A stretch of DNA of 64,000 bases from Streptomyces cellostaticus (GCF_023630175.1 NZ_JALLIN010000013.1:1-64000), one strand, 5' to 3'. Shown: positions 9,725-18,652, counted from the first letter of the stretch. The notes: generated by a model from the letters alone, not told the origin. Numbers and translations: made by a program.

Positions 9725-11077
9725 TCACTGGTCCCGGTACATCTCCGCGACCAGGAACGCCAGGTCGAGGGACTGGCTGCGGTTCAGCCGCGGGTCACAG
9801 GCCGTCTCGTAGCGCTGGTGCAGGTCGTCGACGAAGATCTCGTCGCCGCCGCCCACGCACTCGGTGACGTCGTCGCCGGTCAGCTCCACGTGGATGCCGC
9901 CCGGGTGGGTGCCGAGCTCCTTGTGGACCTCGAAGAAGCCCTTGACCTCGTCGAGCACGTCGTCGAAGCGGCGGGTCTTGTGGCCGGAGGCCGCCTCGAA
10001 GGTGTTGCCGTGCATCGGGTCGGTCACCCAGGCCACCGTGGCACCGGACGCCGTGACCTTCTCGACCAGCTCGGGGAGCCGGTCGCGGATCTTGTCGGCG
10101 CCCATGCGGACGATGAAGGTCAGCCGGCCCGGCTCCCGCTCGGGGTCGAGCCGGTCGATGTAGCGCAGCGCCTCCTCGGCCGTGGTGGTCGGGCCGAGCT
10201 TGATGCCGATCGGGTTGCGGATGCGCGAGGCGAACTCGATGTGCGCGCCGTCCATCTGCCGGGTGCGCTCGCCGATCCACACCATGTGCCCGGAGACGTC
10301 GTAGAGCCTGCCGGTGCGGGAGTCGACCCGGGTCAGGGCGGACTCGTAGTCCAGCAGCAGCGCCTCGTGCGAGGAGAAGAACTCGACGGTCTTGAACTCC
10401 TCCGGGTCGGTGCCGCAGGCCCGCATGAAGTTCAGCGCGCTGTCGATCTCCCGCGCGAGCTGCTCGTAGCGCTGCCCGGACGGGGAGGACTTCACGAAGT
10501 CCTGGTTCCAGGCGTGCACCTGGCGCAGGTCGGCGTAGCCGCCGGTGGTGAAGGCGCGCACCAGGTTCAGGGTCGAGGCCGAGGCGTTGTACATGCGCTT
10601 CAGCCGCTCGGGGTCCGGGACGCGGGCTTCCTCGGTGAAGTCGAAGCCGTTGACGGAGTCGCCGCGGTAGGTCGGCAGCGTCACACCGTCCCGGGTCTCG
10701 GTCGGCTTGGAGCGCGGCTTGGAGTACTGGCCGGCGATCCGGCCCACCTTGACCACCGGCACGGAGGCCGCGTAGGTCAGGACGGCGCCCATCTGGAGGA
10801 GCGTCTTGAGCTTGTTGCGGATGTGGTCGGCGGACACCGCGTCGAAGGCCTCGGCACAGTCGCCGCCCTGGAGGAGGAACGCCTCTCCCTTGGCGACGGC
10901 CGCCATCCGGGCGCGCAGCTGGTCGCACTCGCCCGCGAAGACGAGCGGCGGATACGACTCGAGGTCCGCGATCACTGCGCGCAGAGCCTCGGTGTCGGGG
11001 TACTCGGGCTGCTGCGCCGCGGGCAGGTCTCGCCAGGTGTTGCCAGCGCTCGCGCTGGTCTTAGCGTTCACGGTCAC
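9725..11077 (-). CDS. aroH: 3-deoxy-7-phosphoheptulonate (DAHP) synthase, class II
   Basis: DAHP synthase condenses phosphoenolpyruvate and erythrose 4-phosphate in the first step of the shikimate pathway. The 450-residue protein has the class II (plant/actinobacterial) signatures: LLQGGDCAEAFD, VGRIAGQYSKPRS, NASASTLNLVRAF, WIGERTRQMDGAH, WVTDPMHGNT and GGIHVELTGDDVTEC. Two GTG starts compete: 11077 directly abuts GAGGG, whereas 11071 (448 aa) lies 5 nt after GAGGGG and may be the true start. Divergent from the trp leader, so aromatic entry and tryptophan branch genes share one intergenic region. Confidence 0.95.
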   Translation of the reverse strand: MTVNAKTSASAGNTWRDLPAAQQPEYPDTEALRAVIADLESYPPLVFAGECDQLRARMAAVAKGEAFLLQGGDCAEAFDAVSADHIRNKLKTLLQMGAVLTYAASVPVVKVGRIAGQYSKPRSKPTETRDGVTLPTYRGDSVNGFDFTEEARVPDPERLKRMYNASASTLNLVRAFTTGGYADLRQVHAWNQDFVKSSPSGQRYEQLAREIDSALNFMRACGTDPEEFKTVEFFSSHEALLLDYESALTRVDSRTGRLYDVSGHMVWIGERTRQMDGAHIEFASRIRNPIGIKLGPTTTAEEALRYIDRLDPEREPGRLTFIVRMGADKIRDRLPELVEKVTASGATVAWVTDPMHGNTFEAASGHKTRRFDDVLDEVKGFFEVHKELGTHPGGIHVELTGDDVTECVGGGDEIFVDDLHQRYETACDPRLNRSQSLDLAFLVAEMYRDQ

Positions 11078-11169
11078 CCCTCAAACATTACGGGGTCGTG
11101 TCGCATGCTCTTCGTCCGGCTCGAAGGATGAGACGGACTGTTTGTCCCGTGGACGCCGGGCCGGTGCGG

Positions 11170-11175
11170 TAGGGT
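11170..11175 (+). promoter_or_regulatory. -10 box of the trp leader promoter
   Basis: TAGGGT fits the streptomycete -10 consensus and ends 7 nt before the GTG of the leader peptide at 11183. The leader transcript is therefore probably leaderless, with the ribosome loading at the 5' end. Confidence 0.6.
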
Positions 11176-11182
11176 TCCTGCC

Positions 11183-11239
11183 GTGTTCGCGCTTTCGATC
11201 CAGAACTGGTGGTGGACCGCTCATCCGGCGGCCCGCTGA
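11183..11239 (+). CDS. trpL: trp operon leader peptide TrpL
   Basis: The 18-residue peptide MFALSIQNWWWTAHPAAR contains three consecutive tryptophan codons at 11207-11215. It lies before an attenuator hairpin and 104 bp upstream of the fused anthranilate synthase. A ribosome starved of Trp-tRNA would stall on these codons. This matches the trp attenuator described for the homologous gene in Streptomyces venezuelae. Confidence 0.93.
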   Translation: MFALSIQNWWWTAHPAAR

Positions 11240-11285
11240 CTGCGCGTACCCAAGACTTCGCGAAGGCCGCCCGAGGGGCGGCCTT
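11227..11285 (+). promoter_or_regulatory. trp transcription attenuator (antiterminator and terminator)
   Basis: The terminator is a perfect 9-bp stem, AAGGCCGCC (11263-11271) with GGCGGCCTT (11277-11285), loop of five. The competing antiterminator pairs GGCGGCC at 11227-11233, inside the leader reading frame just after the Trp codons, with GGCCGCC at 11265-11271. A ribosome stalled on Trp leaves 11227-11233 free and permits read-through; one that reaches the stop codon covers it and the terminator forms. There is no U-tract, as is common in streptomycetes. Confidence 0.88.
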
Positions 11286-11343
11286 CGGCGTTTCCGGGGC
11301 CGTTCCTCTCCGTCACACAGACGACCGAGAAGGAGCCCCACCC

Positions 11344-13260
11344 GTGAACCTGCAGGACCTGCTGTCCGACCCCCGCCCCTTCGCCCTGCTCCGCCGGCGC
11401 ACCCCGGGCCGCGACGAGCACCCGGTGGAGCTGCTGCTCGGCCCCGTCTCCGCCCGGGACGAGCTGGCCGACCTGCCCGACGAGGGCCTTGCGCTCATCC
11501 CGTTCCGGCAGATCCGCGAGCGCGGCTTCGACGTCCGGGACGACGGCACCCCGCTGCTGGTGCTGACCCCCGAGGAGTCGTACGAGATCCCGCTCGACGA
11601 GGCCCTGAGGTCGCTGCCCGGCCACGAGGTGCGGGTCGAGGGCGGGGGATTCGACGTGGACGACGAGGAGTACGGCGCGATCGTCGCACGGGTGCTGCGC
11701 GAGGAGATCGGCCGGGGCGAGGGCGCCAACTTCGTGATCCGCCGGACCTACGAGGGGGACGTCCCCGGCTTCGGGCGGGCGGACGCGCTGGCGCTGTTCC
11801 GGCGGCTGCTGGCGGGCGAGCGGGGCGCGTACTGGACGTTCGTCGTGCACACCGGGGACCGGACGCTGGTGGGTGCCAGTCCCGAGGTGCACGTGCGGAT
11901 GTCGGGCGGAGGAGCCGGGGGCGGAGCGCTCCCGGCCGAGGGGGGCGGCGGGAGACGGGCGGGCACCGTCGTGATGAACCCGATCAGCGGGACGTACCGC
12001 TATCCGGCCGGGGGGCCGACGCCGGAGCACCTGCTGGCCTTCCTCGCCGACGGCAAGGAGATCGAGGAGCTGTCCATGGTCGTCGACGAGGAACTGAAGA
12101 TGATGTGCACCGTCGGCGACATGGGCGGGGTGGTCGTCGGACCGCGCCTGAAGGAGATGGCGCACCTCGCGCACACCGAGTACGAGCTGCGCGGGAAGTC
12201 GTCGCTGGACGTGCGGGAGGTACTGCGGGAGACCATGTTCGCGGCGACGGTCACCGGGTCGCCGGTGCAGAACGCCTGCCGGGTGATCGAGCGGCACGAG
12301 ACCGGTGGCCGCGGCTACTACGCGGGCGCGCTGGCCCTGCTCGGGCGGGACTCCGGCGGCGCCCAGACGCTGGACTCCCCCATCCTGATCCGCACCGCCG
12401 ACATCGCCGCCGACGGACGGCTGCGCGTGCCGGTCGGCGCGACGCTGGTGCGCGGCTCCGACCCGGCGGGCGAGGTGGCCGAGACGCACGCGAAGGCGGC
12501 GGGCGTGCTCGCGGCCCTCGGGGTGCGGCCGTCCGCGCCCCGCACGGGGAGCAGGCACCCCCGGCTGGCCGACGATCCCCGGGTGCGGGCCGCCCTGGAC
12601 GGGCGCCGGGCCTCCCTCGCCCCGTTCTGGCTGCGGATGCAGGAGCGCACCGAGGCTCTCGCCGGGCACGCGCTCGTCGTCGACGGCGAGGACACCTTCA
12701 CGGCGATGCTGGCGCACGTGCTGCGGTCCGCCGGGCTGGAGGTGACCGTCCGGCGCCACGACGAGCCGGGGCTGCGGCAGGCCGCGCTCACGCACCCGGG
12801 GCCCGTGGTGCTGGGGCCGGGCCCGGGCGACCCGTCCGATCCGGCCGACCCGAAGATGCGGGTCCTGCGGGACCTCGCCGCCGCCCTGATCGGGGAGCAC
12901 CCGCACGGCGTGCTCGGGGTCTGCCTGGGGCACGAGCTGATCGCGGCGGAACTGGGACTCGAGATCGTGCGCAAGGAGGTCCCGTACCAGGGGGCGCAGA
13001 CCACGATCGACCTGTTCGGGCGGCCGGAGACGGTCGGCTTCTACAACAGCTTCACGGCGCGCTGCGACGACGAGGCCGCCCGGGAGCTGGCCGCGCACCA
13101 CGTGGAGGTGAGCCGGGCGGGCAACGGGGAGGTGCACGCCCTGCGGGGCCCGGGGTTCGCCGGGGTGCAGTTCCACCCGGAGTCGGTGCTGACCCTCGAC
13201 GGGGCGGCGGTGGTGCGGGAGCTGATCGGCGCGCTGCGCGGGGTGAGCCGGGCGGGCTGA
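11344..13260 (+). CDS. trpEG: Fused anthranilate synthase (component I plus glutamine amidotransferase)
   Basis: This 638-residue fusion converts chorismate and glutamine to anthranilate, the first step of tryptophan synthesis. The chorismate-binding domain spans about residues 1-400 (GTVVMNPISGTYRYP, KMMCTVGDM, GSPVQNACRVIE, ETGGRGYYAGALAL). The amidotransferase domain, about 440-638, has the cysteine nucleophile in GVCLGHE and the VQFHPES histidine-glutamate pair. Start: GTG with GAAGGAG upstream. Its control by the Trp-rich leader supports a tryptophan role; the PhzE-like domain order (2-amino-2-deoxyisochorismate synthase) is the alternative, but no phenazine genes are nearby. Confidence 0.92.
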   Translation: MNLQDLLSDPRPFALLRRRTPGRDEHPVELLLGPVSARDELADLPDEGLALIPFRQIRERGFDVRDDGTPLLVLTPEESYEIPLDEALRSLPGHEVRVEGGGFDVDDEEYGAIVARVLREEIGRGEGANFVIRRTYEGDVPGFGRADALALFRRLLAGERGAYWTFVVHTGDRTLVGASPEVHVRMSGGGAGGGALPAEGGGGRRAGTVVMNPISGTYRYPAGGPTPEHLLAFLADGKEIEELSMVVDEELKMMCTVGDMGGVVVGPRLKEMAHLAHTEYELRGKSSLDVREVLRETMFAATVTGSPVQNACRVIERHETGGRGYYAGALALLGRDSGGAQTLDSPILIRTADIAADGRLRVPVGATLVRGSDPAGEVAETHAKAAGVLAALGVRPSAPRTGSRHPRLADDPRVRAALDGRRASLAPFWLRMQERTEALAGHALVVDGEDTFTAMLAHVLRSAGLEVTVRRHDEPGLRQAALTHPGPVVLGPGPGDPSDPADPKMRVLRDLAAALIGEHPHGVLGVCLGHELIAAELGLEIVRKEVPYQGAQTTIDLFGRPETVGFYNSFTARCDDEAARELAAHHVEVSRAGNGEVHALRGPGFAGVQFHPESVLTLDGAAVVRELIGALRGVSRAG

Positions 13261-13264
13261 CGGC

Positions 13265-13299
13265 GGGGCCCGGGGACCGGACCGCGGTCCCCGGGCCCC
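13265..13299. terminator. Bidirectional terminator between trpEG and pfkA
   Basis: GGGGCCCGGGGACCG (13265-13279) and CGGTCCCCGGGCCCC (13285-13299) form a perfect 15-bp stem with a 5-nt loop, centred between convergent stop codons. There is no T-run, which is usual in this genus. Confidence 0.85.
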
Positions 13300-13309
13300 T
13301 GCCGCGCGG

Positions 13310-14338
13310 TCAGCCGAAGAACACCCCGGCCTCGTCGTAGAGCTTCGGGTCGACCGTCTTCAGTCTGGCCGTGGCCTCACCGATCGGGACCCGCACGATG
13401 TCGGTGCCGCGCAGGGCGACCATCTTGCCGAAGTCGCCGTCACGCACGCAGTCGATGGCGTGCAGGCCGAAGCGGGTGGCGAGCCAGCGGTCGAAGGCGC
13501 TGGGGGTGCCGCCGCGCTGGATGTGCCCGAGCACGGTGGTGCGGGCCTCCTTGCCGGTGCGCTTCTCGATCTCCTTGGCGAGCCACTCGCCGACCCCGGA
13601 CAGCCGGACGTGCCCGAAGGAGTCCAGCGACTCGTCCTTGAGGACCATCTCGCCGTCCTTGGGCATGGCGCCCTCGGCGACGACGACGATCGGGGCGTAC
13701 GAGGCCGTGAAGCGGGAGGTGATCCAGGCGCACACCTGGTCGAGGTCGAAGCGCTGCTCGGGGATGAGGATGACGTTGGCGCCGCCGGCCAGCCCCGAGT
13801 GCAGGGCGATCCAGCCGGCGTGACGGCCCATCACCTCGCAGACCAGCACCCGCATATGGGACTCGGCGGTGGTGTGCAGGCGGTCGATGGCCTCGGTGGC
13901 GATGCCGACCGCGGTGTCGAAGCCGAAGGTGTAGTCGGTGGCGGACAGGTCGTTGTCGATGGTCTTCGGCACGCCGACGCAGGGCACGCCGTACTCGTCG
14001 GAGAGGCGTGCGGCCACACCGAGGGTGTCCTCGCCGCCGATCGCGATGAGCGCCTCGACCTCCTGCTTGCCCAGGTTCTCCTTGATGCGGCGGACGCCGC
14101 CCTCCTCCTTGAGGGGGTTGGTCCGCGAGGAGCCCAGAATGGTCCCCCCGCGGGGCAGGATGCCGCGCACCGTGGGGATGTCGAGGCGGACCGTGTGGTT
14201 CTCCAGTGGACCCCGCCAGCCGTCCCGGAAGCCGACGAAGTCGTATCCGTACTCCTGCACGCCCTTGCGGACGACGCCCCGGATGACGGCGTTGAGGCCG
14301 GGACAGTCACCGCCTCCGGTCAGTACTCCCACCCGCAT
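13310..14338 (-). CDS. pfkA: 6-phosphofructokinase
   Basis: This enzyme phosphorylates fructose 6-phosphate in glycolysis. The 342-residue protein has the PFK landmarks: GVLTGGGDCPGLNA at the start, GGEDT at 101-105, PKTIDNDL at 124-131, EVMGRHAGWIA, and GHIQRGGTPSAFDR. Residues D104 and K125 are the pair usually linked to pyrophosphate-dependent enzymes, yet the S. coelicolor orthologue of this type was characterised as ATP-dependent. The phosphoryl donor therefore should not be read off these residues alone. ATG start with AAGGGA 9 nt upstream. Confidence 0.95.
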   Translation of the reverse strand: MRVGVLTGGGDCPGLNAVIRGVVRKGVQEYGYDFVGFRDGWRGPLENHTVRLDIPTVRGILPRGGTILGSSRTNPLKEEGGVRRIKENLGKQEVEALIAIGGEDTLGVAARLSDEYGVPCVGVPKTIDNDLSATDYTFGFDTAVGIATEAIDRLHTTAESHMRVLVCEVMGRHAGWIALHSGLAGGANVILIPEQRFDLDQVCAWITSRFTASYAPIVVVAEGAMPKDGEMVLKDESLDSFGHVRLSGVGEWLAKEIEKRTGKEARTTVLGHIQRGGTPSAFDRWLATRFGLHAIDCVRDGDFGKMVALRGTDIVRVPIGEATARLKTVDPKLYDEAGVFFG

Positions 14339-14462
14339 GCCACACGTCCCTTCACCGCGGTCACCTGACGATCACTCACGGTAATGGTGATGTGCGTCAC
14401 GCGGCGAGAGGCCTGAAGGGTGATTCCGGTGAATTGCGGGGAGACCGCTCGGACGGCGGGAC

Positions 14463-15140
14463 TCACTCCTCGTCGAGGCCGCGCTCGATCGCGTACCGCA
14501 CCAGCTCGACCCGGTTGTGGAGCTGGAGCTTGCCGAGAGTGTTCTGGACGTGGTTCTGGACGGTGCGGTGGGAGATGACGAGGCGTTCGGCGATCTGCTT
14601 GTAGCTCAGGCCCTTGGCGACCAGCCGCAGCACCTCCGTCTCCCGCTCGGTCAGCCGGGGCGCCCCGGGGGAGCCGGTGTCCGGCGCGGGCGCGGGCTCG
14701 GCGGCCAGGCGCCGGTACTCCCCGAGGACCAGTCCGGCCAGACCCGGGGTGAACACCGGGTCGCCGACGGCGGTACGGCGCACCGCGTCCAGCAGTTCCC
14801 CGGTGGAGGCCGACTTCAGCAGGTAGCCCGTCGCGCCGGACTTCACCGCCTCCAGCACGTCGGCGTGCTCACCACTGGCGGAGAGCACCAGGACGCGCAG
14901 CGCGGGGTCGTGGGACACCAGTTCCCTGCACACCGTCACCCCGGGCTTGGCGGGCAGGTTGAGGTCCAGCACGAGAACGTCCGGGGCCACGGCCTTGGCG
15001 CGGCGGACCGCCTGTTCGCCGTCGCCGGCGGTGGCGACCACCTCGAAGCCGGACTCGGCGAGGTCCCGGGCGACCGCGTCGCGCCACATGGGGTGGTCGT
15101 CGACCACCATGACCCGGATCGTGTCCTGCTGCTGCGTCAT
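14463..15140 (-). CDS. LuxR-family response regulator
   Basis: The 225-residue NarL-type regulator has an N-terminal receiver (acidic pocket DD at 14-15, phospho-acceptor D59 in LVLDLNLP, K in LLKSAS) and a C-terminal LuxR helix-turn-helix (LTERETEVLRLVAKGLSYKQIAERL). The ATG overlaps the kinase stop (ATGA), so kinase and regulator are translated together. Targets are unknown; pfkA lies next, downstream on the same strand, after a gap of 124 bp. Confidence 0.92.
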   Translation of the reverse strand: MTQQQDTIRVMVVDDHPMWRDAVARDLAESGFEVVATAGDGEQAVRRAKAVAPDVLVLDLNLPAKPGVTVCRELVSHDPALRVLVLSASGEHADVLEAVKSGATGYLLKSASTGELLDAVRRTAVGDPVFTPGLAGLVLGEYRRLAAEPAPAPDTGSPGAPRLTERETEVLRLVAKGLSYKQIAERLVISHRTVQNHVQNTLGKLQLHNRVELVRYAIERGLDEE

Positions 15141-16348
15141 CGCCGCTCCGCCTTCCCCCGCGCCGCCGCGGCGCCCTTCGGTACCTTCAACTCGACTTCC
15201 GTGCCCTGTCCGGGCACCGAGATCAGCTCGGCGCTGCCGCCGAGGTCGCGCAGCCTGCCGCGGATCGACTGGGCCACGCCCAGCCGGCCCTCGCCCTCGG
15301 CCTCGGCCAGCCGGCCCTCGGGGATGCCGGGGCCGTCGTCCCGGACGGTCACGACGACCTCGTCCGGCTCGTCCTCGACCAGGATCCAGGCGCGTGCCCC
15401 GGCTCCGGCGTGCTCGCGCACGTTGTCCAGGGCCGCCCCGACCGCCGCCGCCAGCTCCCGCGCGGCCGGCCGGGGCAGTTCGACCGGGGCGCCGGGCTCG
15501 GCGAGGCCGGTGCGGGCGTCCGCGTGGCGGGCGAGCAGCGAGCGCAGGTCGACCGGGCCGGCCGGCTCGTCGTCGTGCGCCTCCTCGACGGCGCGTACGA
15601 CGGCTCCGGCGGCCGGGTCCTCGCAGACCCGGGACACCGGCAGGAGTCCGCCGGAGACCAGCGTGCGCAGCGCCACCTCCTGCTCGCCGGCCAGCCGCCC
15701 CAGTTCCGCGGCCTCGCCGCCGATGACCGCACCGCGCCGCTGCACCATCGCCAGCACCTGGAGCACACCGTCGTGGATGTCCCGGGCCAGCCGCTCGCGC
15801 TCGCGCGTCGCCGCCTCGATCTCCAGGGCGCGGGCGAGGGTGCGTTCGGAGGCGCGGGCGACCTCCACGACGTAGCCGATGGCGATGGAGGCCACCCAGA
15901 CCAGGATCACGTTGTGCACGGTGTCCCGGGCCGGGCCGCCGCGCTCCACCAGGTTGACGGCGGCGACGGCCGTGGAGGCCACGGCGGCCCAGCGCCAGCC
16001 GCCCTTGATGGCGAAGGCCAGCACCGCGCCGGCGGTCCATATCGACGGCAGGGTCGGGCCGCCGCCCGCGATCCGCTCGTGGTTGTCGGCGAGCGGGGTG
16101 AGCAGGATGCCGCTGAGCGCGACGGTCAGGTCGGCGGCCAGGAAACCCCGGGTGCAGTGCGCCGCGCCGGCCACCCTGGGCAGGGTGGCGAGGGTCCACA
16201 CGACCAGCACGGCGTAGTAGCCGACGGCGACCCAGGGACGCACGAAGTGGTCGTACGCCGTGGCGCACAGGCCGATGGCGTACAGCATCGTCAGCACCCG
16301 GTAGCCGGCGAGCGCACGCCACAGCGGCAGTTCGACCGACATCCTCAT
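15137..16348 (-). CDS. Membrane sensor histidine kinase (MacS-like, HisKA_3 type)
   Basis: Five or so hydrophobic segments in residues 10-165 form an integral sensor with little extracellular loop. A short coiled region follows, then the HisKA_3 phosphorylation site (RLARDIHDGVLQ) and an HATPase domain with the N-box NVREHAG and G-box DDGPGIP. It phosphorylates the regulator encoded just downstream, with a 4-base overlap. I take the ATG at 16348 (403 aa); an in-frame ATG at 16369 would add seven residues (410 aa) and cannot be excluded. Confidence 0.9.
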   Translation of the reverse strand: MRMSVELPLWRALAGYRVLTMLYAIGLCATAYDHFVRPWVAVGYYAVLVVWTLATLPRVAGAAHCTRGFLAADLTVALSGILLTPLADNHERIAGGGPTLPSIWTAGAVLAFAIKGGWRWAAVASTAVAAVNLVERGGPARDTVHNVILVWVASIAIGYVVEVARASERTLARALEIEAATRERERLARDIHDGVLQVLAMVQRRGAVIGGEAAELGRLAGEQEVALRTLVSGGLLPVSRVCEDPAAGAVVRAVEEAHDDEPAGPVDLRSLLARHADARTGLAEPGAPVELPRPAARELAAAVGAALDNVREHAGAGARAWILVEDEPDEVVVTVRDDGPGIPEGRLAEAEGEGRLGVAQSIRGRLRDLGGSAELISVPGQGTEVELKVPKGAAAARGKAERR

Positions 16349-16398
16349 GACCCGCTCGCGCCTGGGCATGGCCCCGCCCCCGATCCCCCGGTCCCCCG

Positions 16399-17145
16399 CT
16401 AGCTCCCGGCCTGCTTCTTCTCCGCCTTCTCGGCCTTCTCCGCCTCCTTGGCGGCCTTCGCCGCGTCCGCGATCTGCCGCTTGGCGGCGGTCGCGTACAT
16501 GTCGACGTACTCCTGGCCGGAGAGCTTCATGATCTCGTACATGACCTCGTCGGTCACCGCGCGCAGCACGAACCGGTCGTGCTCCATGCCGTGGTAGCGG
16601 CTGAAGTCCAGCGGCTTGCCGATGCGGATGCCCGGGCGCATGAGCTTGGGCATCACCTGGCCGGGCGGCTGGATCTTCTCGGTGTCGATCATCGCGACCG
16701 GGATGACCGGCGCGCCGGTGGCGAGCGCCACGCGCGCGAGGCCGCCGGGCTTGCCCCGGTACAGCCGGCCGTCGGGCGAGCGGGTGCCCTCGGGGTAGAT
16801 GCCGAACAGCTCGCCGCGTTCCAGCACCTCTATGCCGCTCTTGATCGCCGCCTCGCCGGCGCCGCGCGCCCCGGAGCGGTCCACCGGGAGCTGTCCGACG
16901 CCCTTGAAGAAGGCCGCGGTGAGGCGGCCCTTGACACCGGGGGTGGTGAAGTACTCGGCCTTCGCGATGAAGGTGACCTTGCGGTCGAGGACCGCGGGCA
17001 GGAAGAACGAGTCCGAGAACGAGAGGTGATTGCTCGCCAGGATGGCGGCCCCCTCGGGCGGAATGTTCTCCAGGCCCTCCACCCAGGGTCTGAAGGCGAC
17101 CTTCAGTGGCCCTCCGATGGCGACCTTCATCGTGCCGTACAACAC
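16399..17145 (-). CDS. 1-acyl-sn-glycerol-3-phosphate acyltransferase (PlsC family)
   Basis: This enzyme family adds the second acyl chain to lysophosphatidate during phospholipid synthesis. The 248-residue protein has the catalytic HX4D motif (NHLSFSDSFF), FIAKAEY, the EGTRSPDG motif that binds the glycerol phosphate, and VIPVAMI. The C-terminus is an unusual Ala-Lys-Glu-rich charged helix (about residues 222-246). The GTG start follows AGGAGG. A PlsC gene also occupies the matching place in the mycobacterial version of this neighbourhood (Rv2182c). Confidence 0.92.
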   Translation of the reverse strand: MLYGTMKVAIGGPLKVAFRPWVEGLENIPPEGAAILASNHLSFSDSFFLPAVLDRKVTFIAKAEYFTTPGVKGRLTAAFFKGVGQLPVDRSGARGAGEAAIKSGIEVLERGELFGIYPEGTRSPDGRLYRGKPGGLARVALATGAPVIPVAMIDTEKIQPPGQVMPKLMRPGIRIGKPLDFSRYHGMEHDRFVLRAVTDEVMYEIMKLSGQEYVDMYATAAKRQIADAAKAAKEAEKAEKAEKKQAGS

Positions 17146-17292
17146 CCGCGTGCCTCCTGTTTCCGTCGGTCAGACCATAACCCGGAGTGCCGCCAATGGG
17201 CCCGACGGCCCTGGTCGGTGTCGGTGCGGTCGCGTACGGTGAACCACATCCGCCAGTTCTTCATGCCTTTCTCAGGAACAGGAGCCCGAAAG

Positions 17293-18072
17293 GTGCCGGT
17301 TCTTCCCGGAGCCGAGCCGTACCGCCACGAGGGCGGGGAGGTGGGTGTCCTCCTCTGTCACGGCTTCACCGGCTCGCCCCAGTCGCTGCGCCCCTGGGCG
17401 GAGCACCACGCGGCCCACGGTCTGACCGTGTCGCTGCCGCTGCTGCCCGGGCACGGCACCCGCTGGGAGGACCTGCAGGTCACGGGCTGGCAGGACTGGT
17501 ACGCGGAGGTGGACCGCGAGCTGCGGCTGCTGGCCGGCCGCTGCTCCCGGGTGTTCGTCGGCGGCCTCTCGATGGGCGGGGCGCTGGCGCTGCGGCTCGC
17601 CGCGAGGCACGGTGACGGCGTCGCGGGCGTGGTGGTCGTCAATCCGGTGAACCGGGTGCGCGGCGTGTCGGCGTACGCCCTCCCGGTGGCCCGCCACCTG
17701 GTGCGCACGACGAGGGGTGTCACCGGTGACATCGCCAAGCAGGGCGCCGCGGAGCTGGGTTACGACCGGGTGCCGCTGCGGGCGGCGCACTCCCTGCGGG
17801 GGTTCCTGCGCCGGCTGGACGGCGAGCTGCCCCAGGTGACCCAGCCGTTGCTGCTGCTGCGCAGCGCCCACGACCATGTGGTCCCGGCGGCCGACTCGGC
17901 GCGTGTGCTGAGCCGGGTGTCCTCCAGGGACGTCACGCAGACCGTGCTGGAACAGAGCCGCCATGTGGCGACGTTGGACTACGACGCGGACCGGGTCTTC
18001 GAGGAGAGCCTCGCCTTCATCGGCCGGCTCGCACCCATGACCGGCAAGGAAGGGACGGCCGCAGTTGGCTGA
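17293..18072 (+). CDS. Alpha/beta hydrolase, carboxylesterase/monoacylglycerol-lipase type
   Basis: The 259-residue protein has an alpha/beta hydrolase core: HGFTGSPQ oxyanion region, nucleophile elbow GLSMGG, a late aspartate in SAHDHVVP and the catalytic histidine in SRHVATLDYD. By family it cleaves carboxyl esters or monoglycerides. The GTG at 17293 is chosen because ACAGGAG ends 8 nt upstream; an ATG at 17263 is a possible longer form. It overlaps the next gene, so the two form an operon facing away from plsC. Confidence 0.87.
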   Translation: MPVLPGAEPYRHEGGEVGVLLCHGFTGSPQSLRPWAEHHAAHGLTVSLPLLPGHGTRWEDLQVTGWQDWYAEVDRELRLLAGRCSRVFVGGLSMGGALALRLAARHGDGVAGVVVVNPVNRVRGVSAYALPVARHLVRTTRGVTGDIAKQGAAELGYDRVPLRAAHSLRGFLRRLDGELPQVTQPLLLLRSAHDHVVPAADSARVLSRVSSRDVTQTVLEQSRHVATLDYDADRVFEESLAFIGRLAPMTGKEGTAAVG

Positions 18073-18625
18073 GCACGACTCCGACCGCGGGGATCGCGAG
18101 CCGGACGAGAAGGGGGTCCCCTTCGACGAGGAGGCCGCCTGGCAGGCGATCGTCGCGGGCTACGGCGCCGAACCGCCGGACCCGCCGGGCGCCCGGCCCT
18201 ACAAGCCGGTCGAGGATCTCGCGCTGCTCGAGAAGGAGCCCCCCGGCGAGGACGCCGAAGGACCCGGTGAGCCGGGGTCCGACCGGCCGCTGGGCAGCTC
18301 GGTCTCGTTCGCGCCCGGGGTGGGGCCGCGCGACTACCGCCTGGCCGAGCCCTCGGAGGACGACCTGGGCGAGGACGACGAGGGCCACTTCGTGCCACCG
18401 GAGCCGCCGCCGCTGCCGACCGCCGACACGACCGCGAGGTTCGCCTGGCTGGGGGTGGTGGGCGGCCCGGTCCTGCTCCTGCTGGCCGTGCTGCTCGGCT
18501 GGGAGATGACCTGGTATCTGGCGACCCTCGGCATCGGCGGGTTCCTCGGCGGCTTCGTGACGCTGGTGACGCGGATGCGGACGGACGAGGACGGGGACGA
18601 CCCGGGGCGCGGGGCCGTGGTCTGA
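18065..18625 (+). CDS. Acidic protein with C-terminal membrane hairpin, unknown function
   Basis: This 186-residue protein has a long acidic, proline-rich, probably disordered cytoplasmic part (residues 1-120), then two adjacent membrane helices (about 125-170) and an acidic tail. The TTG start overlaps the hydrolase stop and has GGAAGGGA 9 nt upstream, so it is translationally coupled. I do not recognise a domain. Coupling to a lipase-like enzyme suggests an envelope role, as inference only. Confidence 0.78.
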   Translation: MAEHDSDRGDREPDEKGVPFDEEAAWQAIVAGYGAEPPDPPGARPYKPVEDLALLEKEPPGEDAEGPGEPGSDRPLGSSVSFAPGVGPRDYRLAEPSEDDLGEDDEGHFVPPEPPPLPTADTTARFAWLGVVGGPVLLLLAVLLGWEMTWYLATLGIGGFLGGFVTLVTRMRTDEDGDDPGRGAVV

Positions 18626-18652
18626 TCCGCCGGCCCGTCCCGCCGGCCCGCG

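Noticed and set aside
13404..14338. Calling the phosphofructokinase pyrophosphate-dependent
   Set aside because: The D104/K125 pair suggests it, but a characterised streptomycete orthologue was reported as ATP-dependent.
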